Of a DNA stretch of 64,000 nucleotides, positions 9,166-18,588 are shown one piece after another. The stretch spans positions 1-64,000 of the forward strand of contig JAPOOG010000082.1 in NCBI GenBank assembly GCA_026713545.1. The letters are read 5' to 3'. The stretch comes from Bryobacterales bacterium. GTDB lineage: Bacteria; Acidobacteriota; Terriglobia; Bryobacterales; UBA6623. Positions within the stretch are counted from its first letter, which is position 1, and each line of letters starts with the position of its first letter. Under the pieces are notes generated by a model that saw nothing but the letters and a program-made list of their open reading frames with translations, was not told where the DNA came from and made no database searches. The position numbers were made by a program, and so were the translations under genes.

Positions 9166-10248
9166 ATGAGCCAAGTCAGACAGCAGTTCTCATGGAAGTT
9201 TTTCGGCGCGATCGTGGCCATCGGCGTGCTGCTCGCCTGGGTATCGAGATTCTGCGAACCTGCACAGGCGCAAAACGTCAGAACCGGACCGGCGATCGGC
9301 GAGAGCATCCCTGCCTTTTCGGTCACCGATCACACCGGAAAAACCCGGACGTTCGAATCGTTGCGCGGACCCAACGGCCTGCTGCTCCTGTTCCACCGCT
9401 CGGCGGATTGGTGACCGTTCTGCAAAGGGCAACTGGTCGAGTTGGCCGAGCAGAAAGAGGAGTTCGAATTGAAGGGGTTGAACGTCGCCGCCGTGAGCTA
9501 CGACTCGCCGGCCGTACTCAAGCACTTTGCCGACCGCGCTGGAGTCGACTATCCCTTGCTGGCGGACACCGATTCGGAATTGATCCGGGCTTTCGGCATC
9601 CTTAACGACAGGATCCCGGCGGACCATCGTTTCTACGGAATCCCGAACCCCGGATACTACGTCATCGACGAGAACGGCATTGTTCAATCGAAGTACTTCG
9701 AAGAACGCTACCAGGACCGTTTCACGTCGGCGAGCATCCTCGTCCGTGAGTTCGATGACCCCGGCGAGGTGCAGGGAGAAGCTGAAACGCCGCACCTGCG
9801 GGCGAGTTGGTCGGCGAGCAACCACGAAGTTCTGGGCGGGAACCGGGTCTCGCTCATCTTGCAGGTTGCGATGAAGCCCAAGATGCACGTATACGCCCCG
9901 GATGTTACGGGTTATCTACCCGTAGACTGGAAAATGACGTCCTCGGCCGGCTGGCGGGACTTGCCGGCCGAGTTCCCCGAATCCAAACTGCTGCACCTGC
10001 CGGCGATCGACGAGATCGTGCCCGTCTATGAGGGCCGGTTTCGAGTCGTTCGCGATCTTGAAGTCGGCGCAAACAAACAGCTTCGACCTCTCGTAAGCGC
10101 AGACGGAACGATCGCCGTCGAAGGCGTGTTTCACTACCAGGCCTGCGACGACAAGGTCTGCTACCTGCCGCAGCAGATCCCTCTGAAGTGGACCTTTGGC
10201 GTGAAGGCCTACGACCGTCAACGGGCTCCTGAAAGCCTGCGCCGATAG
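9166..10248 (+). CDS. Redoxin (UxxC) fused to DsbD-alpha-like domain; probable selenoprotein
   Basis: One reading frame of 360 residues interrupted by a single TGA at 9412-9414. A membrane or signal helix (about 10-30) precedes an AhpC/TSA-type redoxin domain, then a C-terminal DsbD-alpha-like domain (residues about 215-345) with its cysteine pair C327/C332 (YQACDDKVCYLP). Codon 83 is TGA within FHRSADW-TGA-PFCKGQL. Relatives have Cys here (SADWCPFC), so the TGA replaces a catalytic cysteine, with Cys86 as partner. Homology continues unbroken after it, and a SECIS-like hairpin follows. Likely role: periplasmic thiol redox or peroxide handling. The alternative is a recent nonsense mutation of TGC or TGT. 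Confidence 0.8.
9412..9455 (+). promoter_or_regulatory. Candidate bacterial SECIS element
   Basis: Directly after the in-frame TGA the RNA can fold in two stacked stems. TTCTGC at 9418-9423 pairs with GCAGAA at 9450-9455. GGCAACT at 9428-9434 pairs with AGTTG(G)CC at 9440-9447, with one bulged G. The apical loop is GGTCG at 9435-9439, beginning 21 bases after the TGA. The E. coli fdhF element has a GGUCU loop at nearly the same distance, as I recall it. GGU in the loop is the usual SelB contact. Pairing was done by eye. Confidence 0.7.
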
Positions 10249-10386
10249 AGTTCAGTTTTTCCTCCGCCCGCGTGCGGATGATACAAGCAAGAAACATCCG
10301 GTCCGGCGTCAAGGCCGCTCGATCAGAAGGGAGTTTCAGTTCAGATCTTTCGCACGCCGGCGAGCACCCGGCAGGAACTCGCGAAG

Positions 10387-13300
10387 ATGCGCGGCAATCG
10401 TATCATGATGAGCGGCATGACGGGCCGACTTCTACTCCGTCGTTCTCTCGCCCATTACAGCGGCATTCATCTGGCCGTTGCCCTCGGCGTCGCTGTCGGG
10501 ACGGCTGTTCTGGCGGGCGCCTTGTTGGTGGGAGAATCGGTGCGGGGAAGTCTGCGCGATCTGACACTCGACCGCCTCGGCGACATCGACCATGCCCTGG
10601 TCTCGGACCGCTACTTCCGTGAAGAGTTGGCGGAAGATCTGGCGGAAGCGACCAACTTCGCTTACGCGTTCGAACGGGCGGCGCCGGCGGTGTTGATTCG
10701 CGGCAGTCTCGAAGCCACAGAATCGGGGGCGCGGGCATCGCGGGTGAATATCCACGGGATTGACGAGCGTTTCGCGGAATTCTACACCAGGGCTACGACT
10801 CTGCCGGAAGGGCGCGCGGTCGTGGTCAATCAATCGCTGGCGAAGGAATTGGAGGTGGAGGCAGACGCGAGCGTCTTGTTGCGGTTTCAGACCGACACGC
10901 TGGTTCCGAGCGAGTTCGTCATGGGCCGCAAGTCGCAGAACGTCCGCACGCTGCGGCTCACGGTGGCGGCGGTTCTGCCGGATGAAGGCATGGGGCGTTT
11001 CGGGCTGTCGCCGAGCCAGCAGCTTCCATTCAATGTTTTCCTGCCAATGGATGCGTTGCAACGCGCACTCGATCAGCGGGGTCGAGCCAATGCCTTGTTT
11101 GTATCCGGCTCGTCAGAGGAAGGGGAGAGCGCTTCACTGGACGCTGTGCTTCGCGATTCGCTGCGGTTGGATGATCTGAATCTGAGCTTGAGCACCGTGG
11201 AAGACAACCGCGCTCTGGCCTTGCAGACCGACCGGATTGTGCTGGATGTCCCGCTCGCCGAGGCGGCGATGCGCGCAGCTAAAAAAGCAGGGCTGGACAT
11301 GGTTCCGGTATTGACTTATCTGGCGAACACGATGCAAGCCGAAGGCGCGGAAGTTTCCTATTCCACCGTGACCGCCGTTGATACTGCGCAGGCATCGGTA
11401 ACAGAGCGGCTGCGCTTGACATCGGGCGAACCGGCGCTGGCCCTCAGCGGCGACGAGATTCTCATCAATGACTGGACTGCCCGCGAACTGCAAGCTTCCA
11501 GCGGCGATCGCGTCACTCTCTCGTATTACGTGATTGCCGCGAACGGCGGACTCGAGACGGAGAGACACTCGTTCACTCTCAAGGGCGTTGTCCGCCTCGA
11601 TGGTCTTGCGGCTGACCGCGATCTGGCGCCGCTGTACGAAGGCATGAGCGATGCGGAAACGATGGGTGACTGGGACCCGCCGTTTCCGGTCGATCTGGCG
11701 CGCATCAGGCCGGTTGACGAGGAGTATTGGGAGCGTTATCGGACGGCCCCCAAGGCCTTCGTTGCACTCGACACGGCCAGGGAGCTATGGACCAGCCGAT
11801 TCGGGCAACTGACTTCGCTGCGGCTCGTCCCGCGCGAGGGCCAATCGCTCGACGAAGCCGCCGCGGATTTTACGAAAGCGCTCCGGGAAGAGCTGGACCC
11901 GCCCGCCTACGGCATGGCGTTTGCGCCGGTCAAGGCCCAAGGCCTGGCGGCATCGGCCGGTGCGACGGATTTTTCCGGACTCTTCATCGGGTTCAGTATT
12001 TTCCTGATCGCCTCGGCGGCGATGCTGGTGGCGTTGTTGTTCCGGCTCGGAGTGGAGCGGCGCTCGCGGGAAGTCGGGTTACTGCTGTCGACGGGCCGAA
12101 CGCCGAAGCAGGTTCGCTGCTTTCTGTTGGCTGAGGGATCTGTTGTTTCACTGGTCGGCATTCTGGCCGGCTTGCCGGGCGCGGTCGGCTACGGCGCACT
12201 GATGGTGCACGGGTTGAGGACCTGGTGGAGCGCAGCGGTCGGCGGCTCGTTCCTGCAACTGCACGTTTCGGCGGCGAGCCTAGCCGGCGGCGGGATCGGG
12301 GCTCTCGTGATGATGGTGCTGTCGATCTGGCTGGCGGTGCGGCGACTTGTTCGCTTCAGCCCACGATCACTGCTGGCGGGAGCGCTGGAGGAGGACCGCC
12401 TCGGCGCGGCGCATGGCGACCCGGGAAGGCGCTCGCGGCGGCTGGCCTATGGGACCGGCGGTGTGGCGTTGACGCTGACCGGACTCTCGCTGGCAGGGGT
12501 CATATCGCAGCTTGCGGGCTTCGGGGGCGGCGCGCTGCTTCTCATCGCGGCCTTGGCCCGCTTCCGAGCCTCGTTGGTGAGTCCGCCCACCGACCCGATT
12601 TTGGGGAAAGGCCGCGGTCCGATGGTCCGGCTGGGCGCCCGCAACGGCGCGCGTTACCCCACGCGCAGCGTTCTCTCCGCCGCGCTGGTCGCGAGCGCAA
12701 CGTTCTTGATCGTGACGGTGGCGGTGAACCGTCACGACGTGACGAAGCAGGAGCCGTCGTTCGATTCAGGCGACGGCGGATTCCGGTTTGTGGCGGAATC
12801 GGATCTGCCGTTGTTTCAAGACCAGTTGGCCGAGCAGGAGCAGCTCGACGGGGCGATGATCTTTCCGCTGCGAAGCAAGCCTGGCGAGGATGCGAGCTGT
12901 CTCAATCTGTACAAGCCGTCACGCCCGACATTGCTGGGAGCACCGCCCGAACTGGTCGAGCGGGGCGGGTTCGCGTTCCAGGAGACTCTTTCCGCCTCGC
13001 CGCAGGAAGAGGCGAATCCCTGGCTGATACTCGGCCGGGACTTCGAGGACGGCTCGATTCCGGTCTTCGGCGATATGAACTCGGTGATGTGGATCCTGCA
13101 TCTCGGCTTGGGGCAGGAACTCGAGATGAAAGACGACCAGGGACGACTGCGGAAACTGGTGGTCGCCGGACTGCTGCCACGAAGCCTGTTTCAATCGCAG
13201 CTCATCATGTCGGAGAAGAACTTTCTCGACATGTTCCCCGGTCACAGCGGCTACAACTTCTTTCTGGTGGAGACGGATGACGGAGCGGCGGGCGCGAAGC

Positions 13301-13761
13301 TCGAGGAACAATTGGGCGACACCGGTTTCGACGCGGGCCGCACGGCGGACCGCCTTGCGGGCTACCTAGTCGTCGAGAACACCTACCTGAGCACGTTTCA
13401 GACTCTGGGGGGGCTGGGGCTGTTGCTGGGGACGCTGGGCTTGGCGGTCGTGATGGTGCGTAATGTCCTGGAGCGGCGGGCGGAATTGGCCTTGCTGCAA
13501 GCCGTTGGTTTCAATCAGCCGTCGATCTTTTGGCTGGTGCTGGCCGAGAACGCGTTCATACTGGTTTTCGGCCTTCTCATAGGAGCTTTCACGGCCTTGT
13601 TGGCTGTCCTTCCCTACCTACTGAGCGGCTTGACCGAGCCGCCGGTCGTGAGCCTGTTGTTCACCCTTCTGCTGATTCTCGTTCTTGGGCTGTCCGCGGG
13701 CGCGGTGACGGTCGTATCGAGTTTGCGAACGCCGCTGACGCCGGCGCTGCGCGGTCAATAG
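10387..13761 (+). CDS. FtsX-like permease family protein (large, duplicated)
   Basis: A 1124-residue inner-membrane protein with the MacB/FtsX architecture. One N-terminal membrane helix (about residues 24-44) is followed by a large periplasmic domain. A first FtsX-like helix block lies near 530-660 (SIFLIASAAMLVALLFRLGVERRSREVGLLLSTG), further helices near 690-720, a second periplasmic segment, and a last FtsX block near 1000-1120 (VMVRNVLERRAELALLQAVGF). Proteins of this type are permeases of lipoprotein- or macrolide-exporting ABC systems. The ATPase partner is not adjacent. Starts at 10405, 10408 and 10417 are also possible. Substrate unknown. Confidence 0.88.
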   Translation: MRGNRIMMSGMTGRLLLRRSLAHYSGIHLAVALGVAVGTAVLAGALLVGESVRGSLRDLTLDRLGDIDHALVSDRYFREELAEDLAEATNFAYAFERAAPAVLIRGSLEATESGARASRVNIHGIDERFAEFYTRATTLPEGRAVVVNQSLAKELEVEADASVLLRFQTDTLVPSEFVMGRKSQNVRTLRLTVAAVLPDEGMGRFGLSPSQQLPFNVFLPMDALQRALDQRGRANALFVSGSSEEGESASLDAVLRDSLRLDDLNLSLSTVEDNRALALQTDRIVLDVPLAEAAMRAAKKAGLDMVPVLTYLANTMQAEGAEVSYSTVTAVDTAQASVTERLRLTSGEPALALSGDEILINDWTARELQASSGDRVTLSYYVIAANGGLETERHSFTLKGVVRLDGLAADRDLAPLYEGMSDAETMGDWDPPFPVDLARIRPVDEEYWERYRTAPKAFVALDTARELWTSRFGQLTSLRLVPREGQSLDEAAADFTKALREELDPPAYGMAFAPVKAQGLAASAGATDFSGLFIGFSIFLIASAAMLVALLFRLGVERRSREVGLLLSTGRTPKQVRCFLLAEGSVVSLVGILAGLPGAVGYGALMVHGLRTWWSAAVGGSFLQLHVSAASLAGGGIGALVMMVLSIWLAVRRLVRFSPRSLLAGALEEDRLGAAHGDPGRRSRRLAYGTGGVALTLTGLSLAGVISQLAGFGGGALLLIAALARFRASLVSPPTDPILGKGRGPMVRLGARNGARYPTRSVLSAALVASATFLIVTVAVNRHDVTKQEPSFDSGDGGFRFVAESDLPLFQDQLAEQEQLDGAMIFPLRSKPGEDASCLNLYKPSRPTLLGAPPELVERGGFAFQETLSASPQEEANPWLILGRDFEDGSIPVFGDMNSVMWILHLGLGQELEMKDDQGRLRKLVVAGLLPRSLFQSQLIMSEKNFLDMFPGHSGYNFFLVETDDGAAGAKLEEQLGDTGFDAGRTADRLAGYLVVENTYLSTFQTLGGLGLLLGTLGLAVVMVRNVLERRAELALLQAVGFNQPSIFWLVLAENAFILVFGLLIGAFTALLAVLPYLLSGLTEPPVVSLLFTLLLILVLGLSAGAVTVVSSLRTPLTPALRGQ

Positions 13762-13834
13762 ACAGAGAACTCCGAGATCAAGACGACCCCGCAGCGGTGG
13801 CAGGCTCGACTGGCTCTACCTGCTGCGGTCGTCA

Positions 13835-13854
13835 GATGGTGGGAATGCAGGCTA
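13835..13854. repeat. Dispersed 3'-end motif, copy 2
   Basis: The string gatggtgggaatgcaggcta overlaps the stop codon of the alcohol dehydrogenase gene, just as copy 1 overlaps the stop of the Crp/Fnr gene. It is preceded by gtca, as is the copy near 57785. Confidence 0.5.
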
Positions 13855-14955
13855 ATTCATTTGCACCACTGCGCGGACGAGCGAGCCCTTGGCCATGTCG
13901 GCAAAGCCGTCGTTGATCTCGTCGAGGGAGATGCGCCGGGTGATGAGTTCGTCGAGCATGAGGCGGCCGTCGAGGTAGAGTCGGGCGAGCAGCGGGAAGT
14001 CGCGCCGCGGCCGGCCGCCGCCGTAGCTTGATCGGACGATGCGGCGTTCCCCCATCATCGAGCCCCAGCGAATGTGAACCTCGCTGGTGACATCCGTTTT
14101 GCCGAGCAGGATGACGTTGGCGCCGGGCCGCGAGACATCGAATGACAACTGGAGCGTGTTGTCGATGCCGGCGGCTTCGATGACATGGTCGGCGCCGCGG
14201 CCCCGGGTGAGGCCTTGCACGACCGAGGGAACGTCATCACGCCCGGCCAACGCCGTGTGGGTCGCGCCGAAGGCGGTTGCCATCACCAGTTTTTCCTGGT
14301 GGATATCCACCGCCACAATGGGTTCCGCTCCGGCCAGCCTGGCTCCCTGAATGGCGTTCAGCCCGACGGCGCCACACCCGATCACGACCACGGACGTCCC
14401 GGGTCGGGTGCACGCCACTCGCAAAACGGCGCCAACTCCCGTCATGACGCCGCAGCCGATCAGGCAAGCACGATCGAAGGGAATCTCCGACGGCACGGGA
14501 ATGGCGCTGCTCTCGTCGACGACGCAGTATTCGGCGTGCGAGCAGACCATCGAGAAGTGATAGAGCGTTTCGCCGCCAATGCGGAGCCGCGACGTTCCGT
14601 CCATGAGAAACCCCGCCGGCACGTGTCGTGAGAAGGGCTCGCAGAGAATGGGCAGGTCTTGGTCGCAATAGAAGCAATGCCCGCAGTTGGGATTCCAGGA
14701 GCAGACGGCGTGGTCGCCGGGCTTGACCAAAGTGACGGCGTCACCGACATCCTCGACGACGCCCGAGGCTTCGTGTCCCAGTACAATCGGCAGCGGGAAG
14801 CGCAGCGAGCCGTGAATGACCTCGAAATCGGTGTGGCAGAGGCCGCTGGCGTGGTTGCGGACCAGGACATCGTTGGACTTGAGGCCCGTCATCTCGACAT
14901 CGTGGATCTCGAGATGGGCTTCGACTTTGCTAAGTACAGCCGCTTTGAATTCCAT
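13852..14955 (-). CDS. Zinc-dependent alcohol dehydrogenase (class III-like MDR)
   Basis: A 367-residue medium-chain dehydrogenase. Catalytic zinc ligands are visible as Cys40 (SGLCHTD) and His61-Glu62 (GHEASG). The structural zinc set is C91, C94, C97 and C105. The NAD-binding Rossmann motif is GCGAVGLNAIQGA near residue 193. It oxidises an alcohol or a thiol-adduct to an aldehyde; the exact substrate is not determined, though the length and motifs resemble the S-hydroxymethylglutathione/mycothiol or aryl-alcohol groups. The ATG at 14955 is preferred over far upstream codons that would run into cysK. It lies 65 bases after cysK on the same strand. Confidence 0.9.
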   Translation of the reverse strand: MEFKAAVLSKVEAHLEIHDVEMTGLKSNDVLVRNHASGLCHTDFEVIHGSLRFPLPIVLGHEASGVVEDVGDAVTLVKPGDHAVCSWNPNCGHCFYCDQDLPILCEPFSRHVPAGFLMDGTSRLRIGGETLYHFSMVCSHAEYCVVDESSAIPVPSEIPFDRACLIGCGVMTGVGAVLRVACTRPGTSVVVIGCGAVGLNAIQGARLAGAEPIVAVDIHQEKLVMATAFGATHTALAGRDDVPSVVQGLTRGRGADHVIEAAGIDNTLQLSFDVSRPGANVILLGKTDVTSEVHIRWGSMMGERRIVRSSYGGGRPRRDFPLLARLYLDGRLMLDELITRRISLDEINDGFADMAKGSLVRAVVQMN

Positions 14956-15020
14956 TGGACGGCTCCGAATTCGTGAAGGCGTAATCTTCCGGCTTGCGCT
15001 TGTCTCTGCTAGCCAGCCTG

Positions 15021-15974
<954 letters not shown>

Positions 15975-15999
15975 CGACGCGTACCTTCTTCCCTGATTG

Positions 16000-16434
16000 T
16001 CAGATCTGCCAGCTCACAGCCTGGCGAGTGCGTTTTTCTTTCCAGCGGGCCAGCAGGTCGGCGAAGGTGGTGTGGTCAATAACGCCGGATACCGCCGCGT
16101 CGACCTCACGCCACAGATCGTTGAAGGGCGAATCGGACGGCCGCGGATGATCGTCGCTGAGTCGCGTGGTTGCCAGGGGCCCTTCGATATGACGGATCAC
16201 ATCGCCTACCGTGATGTCTTCGGGAGACTTCGCCAGTGAGTAGCCGCCGCTCGCCCCGCGCCGCGAGTTCAGGAAACCACCCTGCTTGAGTTGAGACAGT
16301 ATCAACTCCAGGAACTTCTGCGGGATGCCTTGCTTGGCCGCGATGTCAGCGATCTTCACCGGCTCAGAAGCACCGCGAGAACAAAGCTCGAACACAGCCC
16401 GCAGCGCATATTCGCCCTTGACGGAAACGTCCAT
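16000..16434 (-). CDS. Rrf2 family regulator without cluster cysteines (CymR-like)
   Basis: A 144-residue Rrf2 protein. The winged helix is at residues 1-65 (SVKGEYALRAVFELCS, IADIAAKQGIPQKFLELILSQL, GFLNSRRGASGGYSLAKSPEDIT). The dimerisation helix ends the protein. The central loop has DDHPRPSDSPFND and no cysteine triad, so it cannot hold the 2Fe-2S cluster of IscR or NsrR. CymR of Bacillus and Staphylococcus also lacks it and represses sulfur genes in complex with CysK. Here cysK is the next gene downstream, so a CymR/CysK-type circuit is a reasonable inference. A string TAGTAAATTGATAGGGATT just before the start could be its own operator. Confidence 0.87.
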   Translation of the reverse strand: MDVSVKGEYALRAVFELCSRGASEPVKIADIAAKQGIPQKFLELILSQLKQGGFLNSRRGASGGYSLAKSPEDITVGDVIRHIEGPLATTRLSDDHPRPSDSPFNDLWREVDAAVSGVIDHTTFADLLARWKEKRTRQAVSWQI

Positions 16435-16546
16435 CGAATCCCTATCAATTTACTAGAGATTCAGAGTATGTCACGCTCCGGCAAGACGTCAACGACGGGA
16501 TCGCACTACGATAGAGTTTCGCGTCGGCCCATGGAGCAAGCCCATC

Positions 16547-16714
16547 GTGACCGATCTGTTACTGAACGCAGCTCTCTTCATTCTCATCCTGGTTTCGGGT
16601 TGGTTTGCCACTCGGTTCTACGTCAAGCTTGCCTACCATGAATGCGAGCATTGCGGCAGCCTGAACGTGAAACGGCGCTCGGAGTGCCGTGTTTGCCGTC
16701 ATCCATTGCCTTAG
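16547..16714 (+). CDS. Small membrane protein with zinc-ribbon tail
   Basis: A 55-residue frame starting at GTG 16547 with GGAG ten bases upstream. Residues 3-25 form one hydrophobic helix (LLLNAALFILILVSGWFATR). The tail has two CxxC pairs, CEHC and CRVC, in the spacing of a zinc ribbon (CEHCGSLNVKRRSECRVC). The ordered helix-ribbon design and the absence of a competing gene argue that it is real. No function is known to me. It is divergent from the Rrf2 gene. Confidence 0.6.
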   Translation: MTDLLLNAALFILILVSGWFATRFYVKLAYHECEHCGSLNVKRRSECRVCRHPLP

Positions 16715-16810
16715 ACTGCGCGTGCCGTTAGGCGCGTGAAGGCATGCCTGACACTGTATGGAGCACGGTGCAACAAAGCCCTGACAGTCTGATCGCGTAC
16801 TTCGGCTCTC

Positions 16811-16830
16811 AGGTGGTGAGAACGGCTGTT
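16811..16830. repeat. Dispersed 3'-end motif, variant copy 3
   Basis: The string aggtggtgagaacggctgtt lies in the otherwise empty space at 16715-16944. It is flanked by TTCGGC and GCCGAA, so it could be the head of a hairpin. I see no gene in this gap. Confidence 0.35.
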
Positions 16831-16944
16831 AAGCGCCGAAGGGCTGCGTTTGGCAGTTCGGGGCTGCCAAGTGGACAGGCCAAGATTAATCGATACTATG
16901 AAGCTCCATGCCAAAGCAGCATTGGCGAATAGCTCGTCAGGCCG

Positions 16945-17301
16945 CTAGAGGGGCACCAGAGCCAAGCTAATCCGAAGAGCTTGGTTGACCTCCTCCATCT
17001 TCGCTGCTGACAATGTACCGAGTTGCTTCACCAACCTCTTCTTGTCGACCGTCCGAATCTGATTGATAAGCACTACTGAATCAATAGCGAGGCCTGTCAG
17101 TGCTTTGGCGGATATCAAGACCTCCGTGGGATATAGAGGCTCATCAAACTTGGAACTGATGGCCGCCACGATGGTGACCGGGCTGAACTTGTTGCCGATA
17201 TCGTTTTGCAAAATAAGCGCCGGTCGTGTTATTCGGATCTCGGCACCAAGCGTCGGGTCAAAGTTGACCAGATAGATGTCCCCCCTCTTTGGTCGGATCA
17301 T
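16945..17301 (-). CDS. MazF/PemK-type endoribonuclease toxin
   Basis: A 118-residue toxin of the MazF/PemK family, which cleaves mRNA at short sequences. It opens with the family signature RPKRGDIYLVNFDPTLGAEIRITRPALILQND, where the Gly-Asp-Ile/Leu and Arg-Pro residues sit at the usual places, and continues with TIVAAISSK and INQIRTVDKKRL, which hold the conserved Thr/Ser and Arg. Its ATG overlaps the antitoxin stop by four bases (ATGA), the normal gene order with antitoxin first. The pair lies next to a mobC remnant, hinting at arrival on a mobilisable element. Confidence 0.93.
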   Translation of the reverse strand: MIRPKRGDIYLVNFDPTLGAEIRITRPALILQNDIGNKFSPVTIVAAISSKFDEPLYPTEVLISAKALTGLAIDSVVLINQIRTVDKKRLVKQLGTLSAAKMEEVNQALRISLALVPL

Positions 17302-17528
17302 GGGGACAAGTCAGGAAGGACGAACCATTCCTCAGCGATCTCCCGGTCACGCTCGGATCGAGCTGCCGCACCAAGCGCGAGCTGCTTTCGAAGGTTCGCT
17401 CTGCCCTGTTCGTTGACAAAGTGTCTCACGGCTTCGTCAATCAACCTTGATCGCTGGCCGCGAGGCGCCGCGCGATCCAGCATCCTGACCGTCTGTTCCG
17501 GAAGGGTAATGTTGAGCCGTCGGTTCAT
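17298..17528 (-). CDS. Ribbon-helix-helix antitoxin (MazE/NdoAI-like)
   Basis: A 76-residue antitoxin. Residues 1-45 form a ribbon-helix-helix DNA-binding fold (RRLNITLPEQTVRMLDRAA, then RSRLIDEAVRHFV). The acidic and aromatic tail (EEWFVLPDLSP) resembles the segment that blocks the MazF active site. The ATG at 17528 is supported by GGAGG a few bases upstream; an in-frame codon 39 bases earlier would fall inside the promoter. It should repress its own operon with the toxin as co-repressor. Confidence 0.88.
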   Translation of the reverse strand: MNRRLNITLPEQTVRMLDRAAPRGQRSRLIDEAVRHFVNEQGRANLRKQLALGAAARSERDREIAEEWFVLPDLSP

Positions 17529-17559
17529 TGGGGACCTCCACGTTATGTAGATCATAATG

Positions 17560-17580
17560 ATACACACTTATTATGTGTAT
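17560..17580 (-). promoter_or_regulatory. Candidate operator/promoter of the MazEF-type operon
   Basis: A perfect inverted repeat ATACACA-N7-TGTGTAT lies 32 bases before the antitoxin start. On the minus strand it falls between a possible -35 (TTCAAT) and -10 (TATCAT) separated by 16 bases, so a protein bound here would block polymerase. The central string ACTTATTATGT also occurs in the hicAB promoter. Confidence 0.5.
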
Positions 17581-17622
17581 TGAAATGCGGCCGCCTCCGA
17601 GACCTTCCCTCGCGCCTGAAAC

Positions 17623-17808
17623 TTAACCATCACTGCGCCTGCTACGCACCTTGAGTGCCTCCAGCTCATGCTCGATCGCGACCAGTGGCGCGATGACCTC
17701 GACAGCTGATTTGTAGGTGTTCGTCCAGGGTGCGATCTGGTTCAGGTTCGAGCCGATCCGCGCCATGACCTTCCTGCGACAGCTCCGACAACGATATGCC
17801 CGTTGCAC
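17623..17808 (-). pseudogene. MobC C-terminal remnant
   Basis: About 50 residues match the C-terminal end of plasmid mobilisation proteins of the MobC type, recognisable by ARIGSNLNQIAPWTNTYKS followed by VEVIAPLVAIEHELEAL. The conserved N-terminal ribbon-helix-helix and middle part are absent upstream in every frame I read. It is therefore a decayed fragment of a mobilisable plasmid or integrative element. The rest of 17581-17983 shows no intact gene. Confidence 0.65.
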
Positions 17809-17983
17809 GGTCTTTCCCGCGCCACTGCTCCAGTTTTACAGGTCTGAGCCGTGCGTTCGCGGTGCCGGCACGGCTCATGTTCCTGTCCGATGGTCCTTCG
17901 GCGCGGCTTCCTGAGTGCTCTTGATCAGGGTTCTGGATTGGGTCTCCGGCGGAGCGCCAGGAGTCCTGATAACCTGGGACGGT

Positions 17984-18469
17984 ATGCGGGTTTATGTTTT
18001 CCGGCACGGGATTGCCGAAGACGCCGCTCCGGGGCAGGACGACTCGACGCGACGATTGACGCCGAAGGGGATCGAGAAGCTGAACCGGATCCTCCAGACG
18101 GCTCGCGAGGCCGGCGTGCGGCCGGACATGATCTTGACCAGCCCCTACGTCCGCGCCGTGCAGACGGCTGAAGCGGCAAAGGAAGCGCTCGGCTTCGAGG
18201 GTGAATTGATCGAGACGGAGGTCCTGGTTCCTTATCAGAACCCATTCGATTTATGGCGTGAGATTCTGGTTCACAGCACCAGCGGCGAACTGATGGTCGT
18301 CGGACATAATCCGCTGTTGAGCGACTTTGTATGCTTTCTGACAGGCACGCCGTCCTATGGCATCGTGCTCAAGAAAGGGGCGATCGCGATGGTTGACGTA
18401 CTGCCGTCCTCGCCGCGACCGCAAGGCTCATTGGTCTGGCTGCTCACGGCGCGGATCGCCGGCGGCTGA
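17984..18469 (+). CDS. sixA: Phosphohistidine phosphatase SixA
   Basis: A 161-residue histidine phosphatase. The catalytic RHG motif is at residues 7-9 (VYVFRHGIAED), the phosphate-binding arginine is in LTSPYVRAVQTAE, and the second histidine is in VVGHNPLLSDF. Small members of this family remove phosphate from histidine in phosphorelay or phosphotransferase proteins. The ATG at 17984 places RHG at the normal position, so an upstream in-frame start was not used. It stands alone before the molybdenum hydroxylase operon. Confidence 0.9.
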   Translation: MRVYVFRHGIAEDAAPGQDDSTRRLTPKGIEKLNRILQTAREAGVRPDMILTSPYVRAVQTAEAAKEALGFEGELIETEVLVPYQNPFDLWREILVHSTSGELMVVGHNPLLSDFVCFLTGTPSYGIVLKKGAIAMVDVLPSSPRPQGSLVWLLTARIAGG

Positions 18470-18588
18470 GTACGAACTGCGGCCCGATGGCCGGCCACCC
18501 GGCTGAAACCGACATAGGAGGGCGCTGCTGCGTATAATCCTTCTTTGACGACGGGCGCCGAGTCGGCCGGGGTCGTCGTGGAGGAGCC

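Noticed and set aside
9415-10248. Separate downstream gene starting at TTG 9442
   Set aside because: That start would cut the redoxin fold after its catalytic motif and has no ribosome site; the family alignment runs straight through the TGA.
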